From positions 372,001-436,000 of the forward strand of contig NZ_CP104007.1 of NCBI RefSeq assembly GCF_029201545.1: a stretch of DNA of 64,000 nucleotides, read 5' to 3'. This document shows positions 24,017-32,483 of this stretch, one piece after another; positions within the stretch are counted from its first letter, which is position 1, and each line of letters starts with the position of its first letter. A model generated the notes under the pieces. The model did not search any database and was not told where the DNA came from. It saw nothing but the letters and a program-made list of their open reading frames with translations. The position numbers and the translations under genes are program-made. The stretch is from Devosia sp. FJ2-5-3. GTDB lineage: Bacteria; Pseudomonadota; Alphaproteobacteria; Rhizobiales; Devosiaceae.

Positions 24017-25098
24017 GCCGGATCTATAATGTTGCCGTGGTCGGCGGGGGTATCGGGCGCAGCCATATCGTCGAGGGCTATCTGCCCAATGCCGACAAGT
24101 TCAAGGTTGCGGCTATCTGCGACCTCAACCCCGAGCGGCTCGACAAGATCGGCGAGGAGTTCGGCATCGAGCGCCGGGTCGTCAATTTCGACGATCTGCT
24201 GGGCATGGACGATATCGACGTGATCGACGTCTGCACCCCGCCCGGCGTGCATTTTTCCATGGTGATGGCGGCGCTCAAGGCCGGCAAGCATGTGGTGTGC
24301 GAAAAGCCGCTGGTCGGCTCGCTCAAGGATGTCGACGCCGTCATGGAGGCCGAGAAGCGCTCCAGCGGCAAGCTGATGCCAGTGTTCCAGTATCGGTTTG
24401 GCGACGGCATCGAGCAGGCCAAGGCGATCATCGATGCCGGCATTGCCGGAAAGCCCTATGTCGGCACAGTTGAGACAATGTGGCGGCGCGAGGCGGCCTA
24501 TTATTCCGTGCCGTGGCGCGGCAAATGGGCGACCGAGCTTGGCGGCGTGCTGATGGGCCATGCCATCCACCCGCACGACATCTTTACCTATCTGATGGGC
24601 GATATTGCCCGGGTGTTCGGGCGCGTGGCGACGCGGGTCAATGATATCGAGGTGGAAGATACGATTTCGGCCTCGCTCGAAATGAAGAGCGGCGCGCTGG
24701 CGAGCCTCACGGCAACGCTGGGCTCGGCCGACGAGATCAGCCGCATTCGCCTGTCATTCGAAAACGTCACCTTCGAGAGCGATCACGCGCCTTATAATCC
24801 GGGCAACAAGCCCTGGAAAATATTGCCGCGCAATGACGAGACGGCGGCGAAAATCGAGGCGCTGCTGGCCAATTGGACCCATGTGCCCTCGCGCTTCCAG
24901 ACCCAGATGGCGCGCTTTTATGATGCGCTAAACGGCGATGGGGAACTGCCGGTGACCTCGGCGGACTCGCGCCGCTCGCTGGAATTGGTGACCGCATTCT
25001 ATCATTCTTCGACCACCCACCAGGATGTGGCCCTGCCGCTCGGGGCCGATCATCCGCTCTATCAGAGCTGGGTGCCGGCCGCATTCCGGCAAAGCTAG
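24013..25098 (+). CDS. Gfo/Idh/MocA-family oxidoreductase (second of a pair)
   Basis: A 361-residue oxidoreductase with N-terminal NVAVVGGGIGRSHIVEGYL (Rossmann), the family lysine in VVCEKPLVGSLKDVD, and the GFO_IDH_MocA C-terminal domain with VLMGHAIHPHDIFTYL. The ATG at 24013 overlaps the preceding stop; the ORF could open at 24004 but the overlap start is better. It is clearly diverged from its neighbour, so the two probably catalyse different steps, for example oxidation and re-reduction around a keto-sugar intermediate (inference). Confidence 0.88.
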   Translation: MSRIYNVAVVGGGIGRSHIVEGYLPNADKFKVAAICDLNPERLDKIGEEFGIERRVVNFDDLLGMDDIDVIDVCTPPGVHFSMVMAALKAGKHVVCEKPLVGSLKDVDAVMEAEKRSSGKLMPVFQYRFGDGIEQAKAIIDAGIAGKPYVGTVETMWRREAAYYSVPWRGKWATELGGVLMGHAIHPHDIFTYLMGDIARVFGRVATRVNDIEVEDTISASLEMKSGALASLTATLGSADEISRIRLSFENVTFESDHAPYNPGNKPWKILPRNDETAAKIEALLANWTHVPSRFQTQMARFYDALNGDGELPVTSADSRRSLELVTAFYHSSTTHQDVALPLGADHPLYQSWVPAAFRQS

Positions 25099-25107
25099 GA
25101 GACCGAC

Positions 25108-26163
25108 ATGGCGACCAGTATCGAGCTGAGAAAACTTGAAAAGGCCTATGGCGAAATCCAGGTCATCCACGGGGTGGACCTCACCATCGAGCCCGGCGAT
25201 TTCACCGTGTTCGTCGGACCATCGGGCTGCGGGAAATCGACTCTCCTGCGCATGATCGCCGGCCTCGAGCCGATCACCGGCGGCGATCTGCTGATCGACG
25301 GGCAGCGCATGAACGACGTGCCGGCGGCCAAGCGCGGCATCGCCATGGTGTTCCAGTCCTATGCCCTATATCCGCATATGTCGGTCTACCAAAACCTCGC
25401 CTTTGGCCTCGAAACGGCGAAAATGCCCAAGGCCGAGATCGAGGTGCGCGTGCAGCGCGCCGCGGAAATTCTCAAAATCGAGCCGTTGCTGAAGCGCAAG
25501 CCAAAGCAGCTTTCCGGCGGGCAGCGCCAGCGCGTCGCCATCGGCCGCGCGATCGTGCGCGAACCCAAGATCTTCCTCTTTGACGAGCCGCTGTCCAATC
25601 TCGATGCGGAACTGCGCGTCGCCATGCGCGTCGAGATCGCCAAGCTGCACAATGATCTTGGGAACACCATGATCTATGTGACGCACGACCAGGTCGAAGC
25701 CATGACCATGGCGGACAAGATCGTGGTGCTGCGGGCAGGGGTCATCGAACAGGCCGGCGCGCCGCTCGAGCTCTACAACAATCCGAAAAACCTCTTCGTG
25801 GCTGGCTTCATCGGTTCGCCGAAGATGAACTTCCTTAGCGTGACCGAAGCCAATGGGGAGCTCAACACTGCCGGCAATGCGCTGTCTCTGGGCCGTCCGT
25901 CGAGCGGCGCCGCAACGCTGGGTATACGACCGGAGCACATTACCATCACCGAGGGTTCGGGGGTGAAATTTGCCGATGTGCGCGTCGACCTCGTCGAAAA
26001 CCTCGGTGGCCAGACCGTGGTCTACGCCACGACCAATGACGGGCAGGGGCTCAATATCGTGCTCGAAGGCCAGCGGCAGGTCGAGCTGGGCTCGACCGTC
26101 TCGGCCTATCTCGATCCGGCCAAGGCCCATATCTTCAACGCCGAGGGCCTCGCCATCCGGTAA
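25108..26163 (+). CDS. ABC transporter ATP-binding protein, UgpC/MsmK type
   Basis: A 351-residue sugar-importer ATPase. Walker A is GPSGCGKST (about residues 39-47), signature LSGGQRQRVAIGRAI, Walker B IFLFDEPLSNLDAEL, and H-loop YVTHDQVEAMTMAD. A C-terminal regulatory TOBE/OB domain spans about 235-351. Length matches MalK/UgpC. It closes the transporter operon, 9 nt after the second oxidoreductase, and is followed by a strong hairpin with a T run. Confidence 0.94.
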   Translation: MATSIELRKLEKAYGEIQVIHGVDLTIEPGDFTVFVGPSGCGKSTLLRMIAGLEPITGGDLLIDGQRMNDVPAAKRGIAMVFQSYALYPHMSVYQNLAFGLETAKMPKAEIEVRVQRAAEILKIEPLLKRKPKQLSGGQRQRVAIGRAIVREPKIFLFDEPLSNLDAELRVAMRVEIAKLHNDLGNTMIYVTHDQVEAMTMADKIVVLRAGVIEQAGAPLELYNNPKNLFVAGFIGSPKMNFLSVTEANGELNTAGNALSLGRPSSGAATLGIRPEHITITEGSGVKFADVRVDLVENLGGQTVVYATTNDGQGLNIVLEGQRQVELGSTVSAYLDPAKAHIFNAEGLAIR

Positions 26164-26203
26164 AATCGCCTGGTCCCCAGGATAGCGGCCGGTCGCAATT
26201 GTG

Positions 26204-26249
26204 ATCCTTCGTTCGTCGTGCTCATGGTGGGACGAACGGAGGATTTTTC
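26204..26249 (+). terminator. terminator-like hairpin containing the next gene's ribosome-binding site
   Basis: A 14-bp stem (26204-26217 with 26231-26244; one T-G pair) and a 13-nt loop are followed by TTTTTC, the form of an intrinsic terminator after the ABC operon. The 3' arm includes GGAGG, which is also the Shine-Dalgarno of the alpha/beta hydrolase starting at 26250. The structure could end transcription, block that start, or both. Confidence 0.7.
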
Positions 26250-27062
26250 ATGCCCCAGGTGATTTCGCGCGACGGCACCCATATCGGCTATGAGCGGCAG
26301 GGCAGCGGACCGCTGGTCATCCTCGTGGGCGGAGCGACGCAATATCGAGCCGTCGACATGCGCACGCCGAACATGGTGCAGGCGCTGGCGAGCGATTTTA
26401 CCGTCGTCACCTTTGACCGGCGCGGGCGCGGCGAATCCAATGACACATGGCCCTACGCGGTGGAGCGCGAAGTGGAAGACATCGCCGCGCTGATGGATGC
26501 AATGGGGGGCGAGGCCTATCTGTTCGGCATGTCCTCGGGCGCGGTGCTGGCGCTGGAGGCGGCGGCGATTCTGCCTCGCGCGGTCAAGGCCCTGGCGCTT
26601 TATGAGCCGCCTATCGATCCCGCGCGCAGCGCTGCCAGCTATCAGCAGGACCATGCAGAGATGGCCGAACTCGCCGCCGAAGGGAAGGGCCGGGAGATGA
26701 TGAGCAATTTCCTCGGCTCCGTGGGCATGTCCCCCGAGGCGCTCGCGGGCTTTCAACAGAGCCCGTCCTGGCCGGCCTTCGAGGCGGTGGGGCTGACCAT
26801 CGAGCATGATTATCGCATTCTCGCCGATGCGCGGCAGGGCGATACGCCGCCGGAGCGCTGGCAGAACGCCATCATGCCGGTGCTGGTCATCGACGGAGAC
26901 AAGAGTTTTCCATTCATGGCGGCGGGCGCGGATTGGGTGGCCTCGGGGCTCCACAATGGGCAGCGGATCACGCTGGCCGACCAGAGCCATGATGTCGATC
27001 CACTGGTGCTGGCGCCGCTGCTCAATGTGTTTTTCCAGATGGGCAGCGTGGTGGTGCACTGA
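26250..27062 (+). CDS. alpha/beta hydrolase
   Basis: A 270-residue alpha/beta-fold hydrolase. The nucleophile elbow is GMSSG (Ser near residue 93), with VVTFDRRGRGES as the preceding strand-turn and a C-terminal DQSHDVDPL supplying the likely His. No distinct lid is obvious, and substrate (ester, lactone or epoxide) cannot be told. It follows the sugar ABC operon in the same direction, behind a terminator-like hairpin overlapping its ribosome-binding site, so its expression may be conditional. Confidence 0.85.
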   Translation: MPQVISRDGTHIGYERQGSGPLVILVGGATQYRAVDMRTPNMVQALASDFTVVTFDRRGRGESNDTWPYAVEREVEDIAALMDAMGGEAYLFGMSSGAVLALEAAAILPRAVKALALYEPPIDPARSAASYQQDHAEMAELAAEGKGREMMSNFLGSVGMSPEALAGFQQSPSWPAFEAVGLTIEHDYRILADARQGDTPPERWQNAIMPVLVIDGDKSFPFMAAGADWVASGLHNGQRITLADQSHDVDPLVLAPLLNVFFQMGSVVVH

Positions 27063-27070
27063 GGGGATTA

Positions 27071-27179
27071 CCCCCCACCCGGCCTCCCCCTGGTAGGGGC
27101 AGGAGCAGGGCGGTGGCTCTCCGGCTCTTTGCCAAACTCGATCTGTCCCCCCCTTCTTCAGGGGGAGGCTAGGTGGGGG
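27071..27179. repeat. two-armed palindromic repeat element
   Basis: The left arm (cccccacccggcctccccctg) and right arm (cagggggaggctaggtggg) are inverted repeats around a core containing GGCGGTGGCTCTC and TTGCCAAACTCGAT. The same core motifs occur at 27357-27469, so the two copies are close relatives 286 bp apart. The whole 409-bp gap 27063-27471 is made of such repeats, with no gene. Confidence 0.78.
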
Positions 27180-27264
27180 TATGCTTCAGCACCGCGCTAG
27201 CCTCGGGCGCGGCCGAGGGCCACTCCCAGCGCGCTATCTATCAAATTCGGGGCTTTCAGGCTGG

Positions 27265-27285
27265 CCCTCGGGTCAGGCCCGAGGG
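27265..27285. repeat. 21-bp palindromic repeat (CCCTCGGG...CCCGAGGG)
   Basis: 8-bp arms around TCAGG. This is the fourth copy of the family in the window, followed by GAAG-like bases as at 12.3 and 15.3 kb. It lies between two copies of the larger element. Confidence 0.75.
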
Positions 27286-27356
27286 AAGGACGGTATTCTG
27301 GGCGGGCTGTGTGCCAATGCAGGTTTAGCTATTGCCGCTAGATCTGTGGCTCTCAA

Positions 27357-27469
27357 CCCCCACCCGGCCTCCCCCTGAAGAAGGGGGAGGAGAAGGGCGG
27401 TGGCTCTCAAGCGGCTTGCCAAACTCGATGGGTCCCTCCCCCTTCTTCAGGGGGAGGCTAGGTGGGGGT
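27357..27469. repeat. two-armed palindromic repeat element abutting a tetR stop
   Basis: The same arms and core as 27071-27179. The right arm ends 2 bp before the complement of the tetR stop codon at 27472, so the element could form the 3' hairpin of that transcript. Confidence 0.78.
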
Positions 27470-27471
27470 TT

Positions 27472-28161
27472 TTAGCCGACCGGCTTGGTCTTTAAATAAT
27501 CGAGCACCATCTGGACCGCATGGGCTTCGCGTTCCTGGACCATGCCGACGCTGGTCAAATCGCGTTCGAAGATGACCGAAAGCGTGGCGGTGTTGGAGAC
27601 GTAGAAGAAGCCGAGCGCGGCGACGGAGATGTAGAGTTGGACCGGGTCGACGTCGCGGCGAAAAATGCCGGCTTCATTGCCGCGGGTGATGATGGCTTCG
27701 ATCTGGCCGACGAGGGGCGAATGCAGCGCCTTGATGTCGGGCAGGGTCTTTAAGAAGCGCGCGTTCTCGATGTTTTCCGTGCCGAGGAGGCGGGTGAACC
27801 AGGGATTGGCGAGGAAGTGCCGGAAGGTGAAGCGCACCAGCCGGTCCATGGCCTGGGCGGGATCGTATTGGTCGAGGCTCAGCGCCCGTTCGCCCTTGCG
27901 GATCTCCTGATAGGCGTCGAGCAGAACCGCCCGGTAGAGATCCTCCTTATTGCCGAAGTAATGATAGAGCAGGCGCTTATTGGCGCCTGCCCGTTCGGCG
28001 ATGGCGTCCACCCGCGCCCCTTCAAATCCGCGATCGGCAAATTCCACGCGCCCGGCGGCAAGGATCGAGGCCTTGGTCTTGACCGAATTGCGCGGTCGCC
28101 GCGTCGCGGCGTCAACCGCGCGCTTGGGCCCGGCCGCCACGGGTGAAGAGGGCTCTGACAC
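27472..28161 (-). CDS. TetR/AcrR-family transcriptional regulator
   Basis: A 229-residue repressor. The helix-turn-helix is about residues 28-72 (KASILAAGRVEFADRGFEGARVDAIAERAGANKRLLYHYFGNKEDLY), and the C-terminal domain resembles TetR_C_33-type regulators. It is the last gene behind tctCBA on the same strand, and its start lies 50 nt inside the 3' end of tctA, so it is probably part of that operon. It may regulate the transporter. The operator is not established. Confidence 0.88.
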   Translation of the reverse strand: MSEPSSPVAAGPKRAVDAATRRPRNSVKTKASILAAGRVEFADRGFEGARVDAIAERAGANKRLLYHYFGNKEDLYRAVLLDAYQEIRKGERALSLDQYDPAQAMDRLVRFTFRHFLANPWFTRLLGTENIENARFLKTLPDIKALHSPLVGQIEAIITRGNEAGIFRRDVDPVQLYISVAALGFFYVSNTATLSVIFERDLTSVGMVQEREAHAVQMVLDYLKTKPVG

Positions 28162-29635
28162 GCTTGGATACCGCCGGAATGGACATCAGGATGGTGAGGA
28201 CGATGACAAGGCAGATAACAGCACTGATCGGCCTGGTAAAGAACGGGGTCGGATCGCCATTGGTCAGCATCAGCCCGCGCCGCAGATTGAGGTCGAGGAG
28301 ATCGCCCAGGACAATGCCGAGGACTAGCGGGGCCATGGGGTATTTCATCTCGCGCAGGATGAAGCCGACAATGCCGAAGGCGAGCATGACATAGACGTCG
28401 AACATGCGCTGGGTGATGGCAAAGGAGCCGACGACGCAGAGCACATAGATCACCGCCATCAGCCGTTCGCGCGGCACGGTCAGCACCTTGATGAAGAGCT
28501 TTGTCAGCGACAGGCCGAAGATGAGATTGGCGAGGGTCGCCAGCAACAGCATGGCCACGACCTGGTAGAGGAAGGCCGGATTTTCGACCATCAGCATGGG
28601 ACCGGGGCGGATGCCGTGGATCATCATGGCGGCAATCAGGACGGCTGCGGCGGCCGAACCGGGCAGGGCAAGGGTGAGGGTCGGGATCATGGCGGCCGAC
28701 ACCACGGCGTTATCGCCGGTTTCTGCGGCGATCAGGCCCTCCTGGCTGCCCTTGCCGAACTCTTCGGGGTTTTTGGAAAGTTTCTTGGCTGCCGCATAAG
28801 AGCTCCATGAGCCCACGTCTTCGCCGACGCCGGGGATGATGCCGACAAAGGTGCCGATCAGCCCGGAGCGCAGGATGGTCTTCCAATAGCGGAAGATTTC
28901 CTTGAGGCGCGGCACCACGCGGTCCTCGACAGAGGCGATATGGGGGATTGCGGTGCGCTTCATGGTGGAGAGGATTTCGGCCAGGCCGAAGGCGCCGACC
29001 ATGGCCGGAATGATATCGATGCCGCCGCCGAGACCCTGGATGCCGAAGGTGAAGCGCTGGTGGGCGTGGAGCGTCTCCATGCCGATCATGGCGACCATCA
29101 GGCCCAGAATGCCGGCGATATAGCCTTTCAGCGGCGTATCGGTGCCGCTCATCTGGCCGGAAATGACGACGCCGAAGAGCGCCAGCCAGAAAAATTCATA
29201 GGAGCCGAATTTGAGCGCCGCTTCGGAGAGGACCGGGGCGATGATGGCGAGAAAGAAAATGCCGACCAGCGTGCCAAGGGTGGACGAGGTGGTGGCAAGG
29301 CCCATGGCGAGCCCGGCCTTGCCCTGTTGCGCCAGCGGATGGCCATCGAGCGTGGCCGCGGCATTGGCCGGCGTGCCGGGGATGTTGAGCAGGATGGCCG
29401 TGCGGCTGCCGCCATAGATGGCGCCGAGATAAACGCACATCAGGGTCAGGATCGCCTGGTCGGGGGCCATCTTGTAGGTGAGGGTGACCAAGAGGGCGAC
29501 GCCCATGGTGGCGGTGAGCCCGGGCAGGATGCCGATGGTGACGCCGAGGAGGGTAGCCCAGGCGACGTTGAAGAGCCCAGCCGGCGTGAGGAAATGGGCG
29601 ACGCCCTGGCCGAGGAGGATGAGGCCGTCAAACAT
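28112..29635 (-). CDS. tctA: tripartite tricarboxylate transporter permease TctA
   Basis: A 507-residue integral membrane protein with about twelve hydrophobic segments. It has the TctA signatures GVTIGILPGLTATMGVALLV near the N-terminus and the internally repeated GIIPGVGEDVGSWSSY near residue 260. It is the large permease of a binding-protein-dependent secondary transporter for citrate-like or other carboxylates. It lies downstream of tctB with a repeat element between, and overlaps tetR. The substrate is unknown. Confidence 0.94.
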   Translation of the reverse strand: MFDGLILLGQGVAHFLTPAGLFNVAWATLLGVTIGILPGLTATMGVALLVTLTYKMAPDQAILTLMCVYLGAIYGGSRTAILLNIPGTPANAAATLDGHPLAQQGKAGLAMGLATTSSTLGTLVGIFFLAIIAPVLSEAALKFGSYEFFWLALFGVVISGQMSGTDTPLKGYIAGILGLMVAMIGMETLHAHQRFTFGIQGLGGGIDIIPAMVGAFGLAEILSTMKRTAIPHIASVEDRVVPRLKEIFRYWKTILRSGLIGTFVGIIPGVGEDVGSWSSYAAAKKLSKNPEEFGKGSQEGLIAAETGDNAVVSAAMIPTLTLALPGSAAAAVLIAAMMIHGIRPGPMLMVENPAFLYQVVAMLLLATLANLIFGLSLTKLFIKVLTVPRERLMAVIYVLCVVGSFAITQRMFDVYVMLAFGIVGFILREMKYPMAPLVLGIVLGDLLDLNLRRGLMLTNGDPTPFFTRPISAVICLVIVLTILMSIPAVSKRVRALFTRGGRAQARG

Positions 29636-29665
29636 GGGCGCGCTCCGGGCAGAGGAGTGGGGTCA

Positions 29666-29780
29666 CCCCCTCCCAGCCTCCCCCTTCAAGGGGGAGGTGC
29701 CGATTTGTGGTTTTGGCGTCAATCGTGCCCCTGCCTCCGGCCAGACACCCTCCCCCTTGAGGGGAGGGGTGGGGAGGGGG
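29666..29780. repeat. palindromic repeat element inside the tct operon
   Basis: Arms acccctcccagcctccccct and cttgaggggaggggtggggagg bound about 115 bp in the tctB-tctA gap. It is a looser member of the two-armed family. Its position inside an operon suggests it may shape relative expression of tctA against tctB/tctC. Confidence 0.65.
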
Positions 29781-29821
29781 GATGCGAGCCACAGAGGGAC
29801 TGAAACTGGTCATGGACATCC

Positions 29822-30346
29822 TCATGGCAGGCGCACGAGGAAGATGCGCTCGAAGACGAAATAGACGCCGAGCCCGCCGATAAGGGCGACGATGGCGGCC
29901 CAGATGAGCGTGCGGACCAGCGAGCCGGGGTGATCGGCCAAAACGGTCTCGAAGAGGGTGGTGAAAGTGAAGATGAAGAGGCTCGAGGCCAGCCAGAAGG
30001 GCAGGTTGCCGACCAGCAGCAACGTATAGACGAGCGCTAGGCCGAGCGCAGCGATAACGCGGATGGCGCTCCAGGACACAAGCGTGCGCGCAAGGGTCGC
30101 GCCGCTGCCGCGCTGGTCGAGGCGGGATGAGCGGAAAAACAGCAGCGAGCCGCAAAGGGTGAGGGCACAGCCCAGGATCAGCGGCACGAGGCCGGGAATG
30201 GTGGCGGGGTGAATGCGCCTGACTTCGAGGCGATCCATGGTCCAGGAGGCGTAGACGATCGCCAGGCCAAGGGCGACCAGCACAATTGAGGTTATGAGAT
30301 CGGCGCGGACGCGCATGGCATCTTCGGTGGAGGCAGGATGGGTCAT
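29822..30346 (-). CDS. tctB: tripartite tricarboxylate transporter small subunit TctB
   Basis: A 174-residue membrane protein with four transmembrane helices (about residues 13-31, 48-66, 95-130 split, 142-165), as expected for TctB, which partners TctA. Sequence conservation in this family is low, and assignment rests on topology, length and position between tctC and tctA. The start may be ATG 30346 or ATG 30316 (MRVRADLITS). Confidence 0.88.
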   Translation of the reverse strand: MTHPASTEDAMRVRADLITSIVLVALGLAIVYASWTMDRLEVRRIHPATIPGLVPLILGCALTLCGSLLFFRSSRLDQRGSGATLARTLVSWSAIRVIAALGLALVYTLLLVGNLPFWLASSLFIFTFTTLFETVLADHPGSLVRTLIWAAIVALIGGLGVYFVFERIFLVRLP

Positions 30347-30411
30347 GACGGCAGAGGGACTTTCATCGTCAGAACGGGGCGGCGGCCGGGAGGGACCGCC
30401 ACCCCAGGGCT

Positions 30412-31449
30412 TTACTGCGCGCCGACTTCCGTGCGGGTGGCGCAGTCGATGCCGATGGTGGAGGGATCATTGACCGCCTCGCCGCGTTCGACGGCGTCGC
30501 AGGCTTCGAGGATCACGACCGGCATGGCCAGGGCGCGGGCTTCGGCGCCATAGGATGGGGCAAAGACCGCGCCGAAGGTTTCGGCATAGGTCTTGATCGC
30601 CTCGGAGGTCGAAATTTTTTCGGCCCAGATCTTGTCGAGCGTAGCCACGACTTCCTCGGGCACGCCGGTGGGCACGAAAATGCCGAAATAATCGGGCGCC
30701 AGTTCCATGTCGGGCAGCCAATTGGTGATTGGCGGGATCGGATCCGCGCCATCGAGGACCAGCGGTTGGTTGGAGAGGACGGCCAGGGCGCGGAGGCGCT
30801 TGCCGCGGATCAGCTCCGTCTGCTCGACGGCCAATTGGGTGGTGACCATGGCTTCGCCCGAGGCGGTGGCGATGGCCGCGGGGCCGCCGCCGTCATAGGT
30901 GATCATGTTGTAGTCAAAGCCGTCGGCGGCGCCGGAGAGCGCGGCGATGGCGGTGCCACCGGACGAGGTGATGCCCGCCGTGGCGACGGTGACGGAATTG
31001 CCGCGCGTCTTGAAGGCTTCCAGCAACTGGCCGAAATCGGTGAATTCACTGTCGGCGGGGACGGAGACCACGGGCACGTTGGCGACGGAGAGATAGATGT
31101 GCCAATCGCCGATGTCGGTGTCTTCGAGCAGGCCCGTCACCGCATAGGTGGCATTATTGGCGATGGCATTGGCGGTCCAGGTGTAGCCGTCGCGCGGGGC
31201 GTTGAGCACTTCCTGGGTGCCGATGGCGCCGGATGCGCCGGGCTGGTTGACCACCACCACTTCGACCCCAAGCGCCTCGGCGAGGATGGGCGCGGTGACG
31301 CGCGTCACCTGGTCGGTGGAGCCGCCCGCGCCCCAGGGCACGATCAGATTGATCGGGCGATCCGGCTTCCAGTCCTGAGCGAAAGTCAAAGAAGTCCCGA
31401 GCACCAGGAGCGAAGCTCCCATTGCCAGGACGCCATGCAATTTCTGCAA
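30412..31449 (-). CDS. tctC: tripartite tricarboxylate transporter substrate-binding protein TctC
   Basis: A 345-residue periplasmic binding protein of the Bug/TctC family. A signal peptide covers about residues 1-24 (TFA-QD). The family signature PINLIVPWGAGGSTDQVTR follows directly, then NQPGASGAIGTQEVLNAPRDGYT. The start is TTG at 31449 with GGGAGGA 7 nt upstream. It heads tctCBA. The ligand is unknown; an operator-like dyad at 31543-31556 lies about 95 bp upstream. Confidence 0.93.
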   Translation of the reverse strand: MQKLHGVLAMGASLLVLGTSLTFAQDWKPDRPINLIVPWGAGGSTDQVTRVTAPILAEALGVEVVVVNQPGASGAIGTQEVLNAPRDGYTWTANAIANNATYAVTGLLEDTDIGDWHIYLSVANVPVVSVPADSEFTDFGQLLEAFKTRGNSVTVATAGITSSGGTAIAALSGAADGFDYNMITYDGGGPAAIATASGEAMVTTQLAVEQTELIRGKRLRALAVLSNQPLVLDGADPIPPITNWLPDMELAPDYFGIFVPTGVPEEVVATLDKIWAEKISTSEAIKTYAETFGAVFAPSYGAEARALAMPVVILEACDAVERGEAVNDPSTIGIDCATRTEVGAQ

Positions 31450-31542
31450 TCGTCCATCCTCCCAAAATGTGGCTTGGGGCCGATTTTTGTGGCCCTCGAG
31501 TGTCGAACTTGCGATTGCGTTTGAACGCTGTCAAGCCTGAAG

Positions 31543-31556
31543 TAACCGTGCGGTGA
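31543..31556. promoter_or_regulatory. operator-like dyad TAACCGTGCGGTGA (site 3, tentative)
   Basis: It matches site 2 (19779) at all outer positions, TAACC-N4-GGTGA, and also in the flanks (AG before, TTT after); only the central four bases differ. It is in the gap between tctC and the TauE gene, just upstream of a TTGACA (minus strand, 31534-31529). A chance match in 64 kb is possible. Confidence 0.4.
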
Positions 31557-31675
31557 TTTTGTGTTCGCTACGGGCGAGGGCAAAAATACCGGTTTGCCGG
31601 GGTTAAATCGATGCTAACAGTTTCGGGTGGGACGATCATGGGTCGTCGCGGTGGGCTTGGCTTGGGGGACAGGAA

Positions 31676-32422
31676 TTGGAGATCGATATTGGCCGCTACG
31701 CCATCATGGCAGCGGCGCTGGCGGCCGGGGCTGTGGTCAAGGGCGCGACCGGAATGGGGCTGCCGCTGATCGCGTTGCCGGTGCTGGCTTCGACGCTGGG
31801 GCTGCAGCATGCAGTGGGCATCATGGTCGTGGTGCAGATCGTTACCAACAGCCTGCAGACCTGGCAGTTCCGGGCGGCGTCGCGGAGCGATGCGACCCGC
31901 TTCCTGCCGCTCTTTCTCGTGGGCGGGGCTATCGGCGTGCTGGCGGGGACATGGCTGCTGACGAACCTCCCCGAGCGGGTGCTGATCCTGGCGCTCGGCC
32001 TGCTGATGATTGGCTATTTCGTACTGAAACTGACCAAGCCGCACCTCGTTGTGGGGCCGGTGGCGGCGCGACGCTATGGCCCGATAGCGGGGCTGGGGAG
32101 CGGGGTGCTGCAAGGGGCAACCGGCATTTCGGCGCCCATCGGCGTGACCTTCATCCATGCCATGGGGCTGGGGCGCGACGCGCATCTCTACGCCGTATCG
32201 GCCATGTTCCTGGTGCTCGGCATCGTCCAGCTTCCGGCGCTGATTGTCTCCGGCGTGATGCAGCCGATCTGGGTGGTGGAGGCGCTGTTTGCGCTCGTTC
32301 CGATCATGATGTTCATGCCGGTTGGACAGGCGCTGGCAGGACGGCTCAGCCGGCAGGCCTTCGATCGGATGATCCTCGTCTTCCTCGGACTTGTCGGCCT
32401 CAAAATGGTGCTTGGCCTCTAG
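31676..32422 (+). CDS. sulfite exporter TauE/SafE-family permease
   Basis: A 248-residue membrane protein with about eight hydrophobic helices. The two glycine-rich repeats expected of TauE/SafE are present: GAVVKGATGMGLPLIALPVL near residues 18-37 and GLGSGVLQGATGISAPIGV near 137-155. Members export sulfite, sulfoacetate or other organic anions. The start is TTG at 31676 after AGGA. It lies between tctC and the Gfo/Idh operon, and co-transcription with the latter is unlikely given the promoter at 32453. Confidence 0.85.
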   Translation: MEIDIGRYAIMAAALAAGAVVKGATGMGLPLIALPVLASTLGLQHAVGIMVVVQIVTNSLQTWQFRAASRSDATRFLPLFLVGGAIGVLAGTWLLTNLPERVLILALGLLMIGYFVLKLTKPHLVVGPVAARRYGPIAGLGSGVLQGATGISAPIGVTFIHAMGLGRDAHLYAVSAMFLVLGIVQLPALIVSGVMQPIWVVEALFALVPIMMFMPVGQALAGRLSRQAFDRMILVFLGLVGLKMVLGL

Positions 32423-32452
32423 CCTACCCACCAAATGCCTGATGCTGCGGGC

Positions 32453-32482
32453 TTGACGCGTCCGGGCCATTATGGCTAGGAA
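32453..32482 (+). promoter_or_regulatory. candidate promoter of the Gfo/Idh-DUF993-isomerase operon
   Basis: TTGACG (32453-32458), 18 nt, then TAGGAA (32477-32482). The dyad at 32484-32497 directly follows and would cover the transcription start. Confidence 0.45.
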
Positions 32483-32483
32483 G

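Noticed and set aside
27063..27471. Possible CRISPR array in a repeat-rich gap
   Set aside because: The repeats are inverted arms of palindromic elements, not regularly spaced direct repeats with unique spacers, and no cas gene is present.
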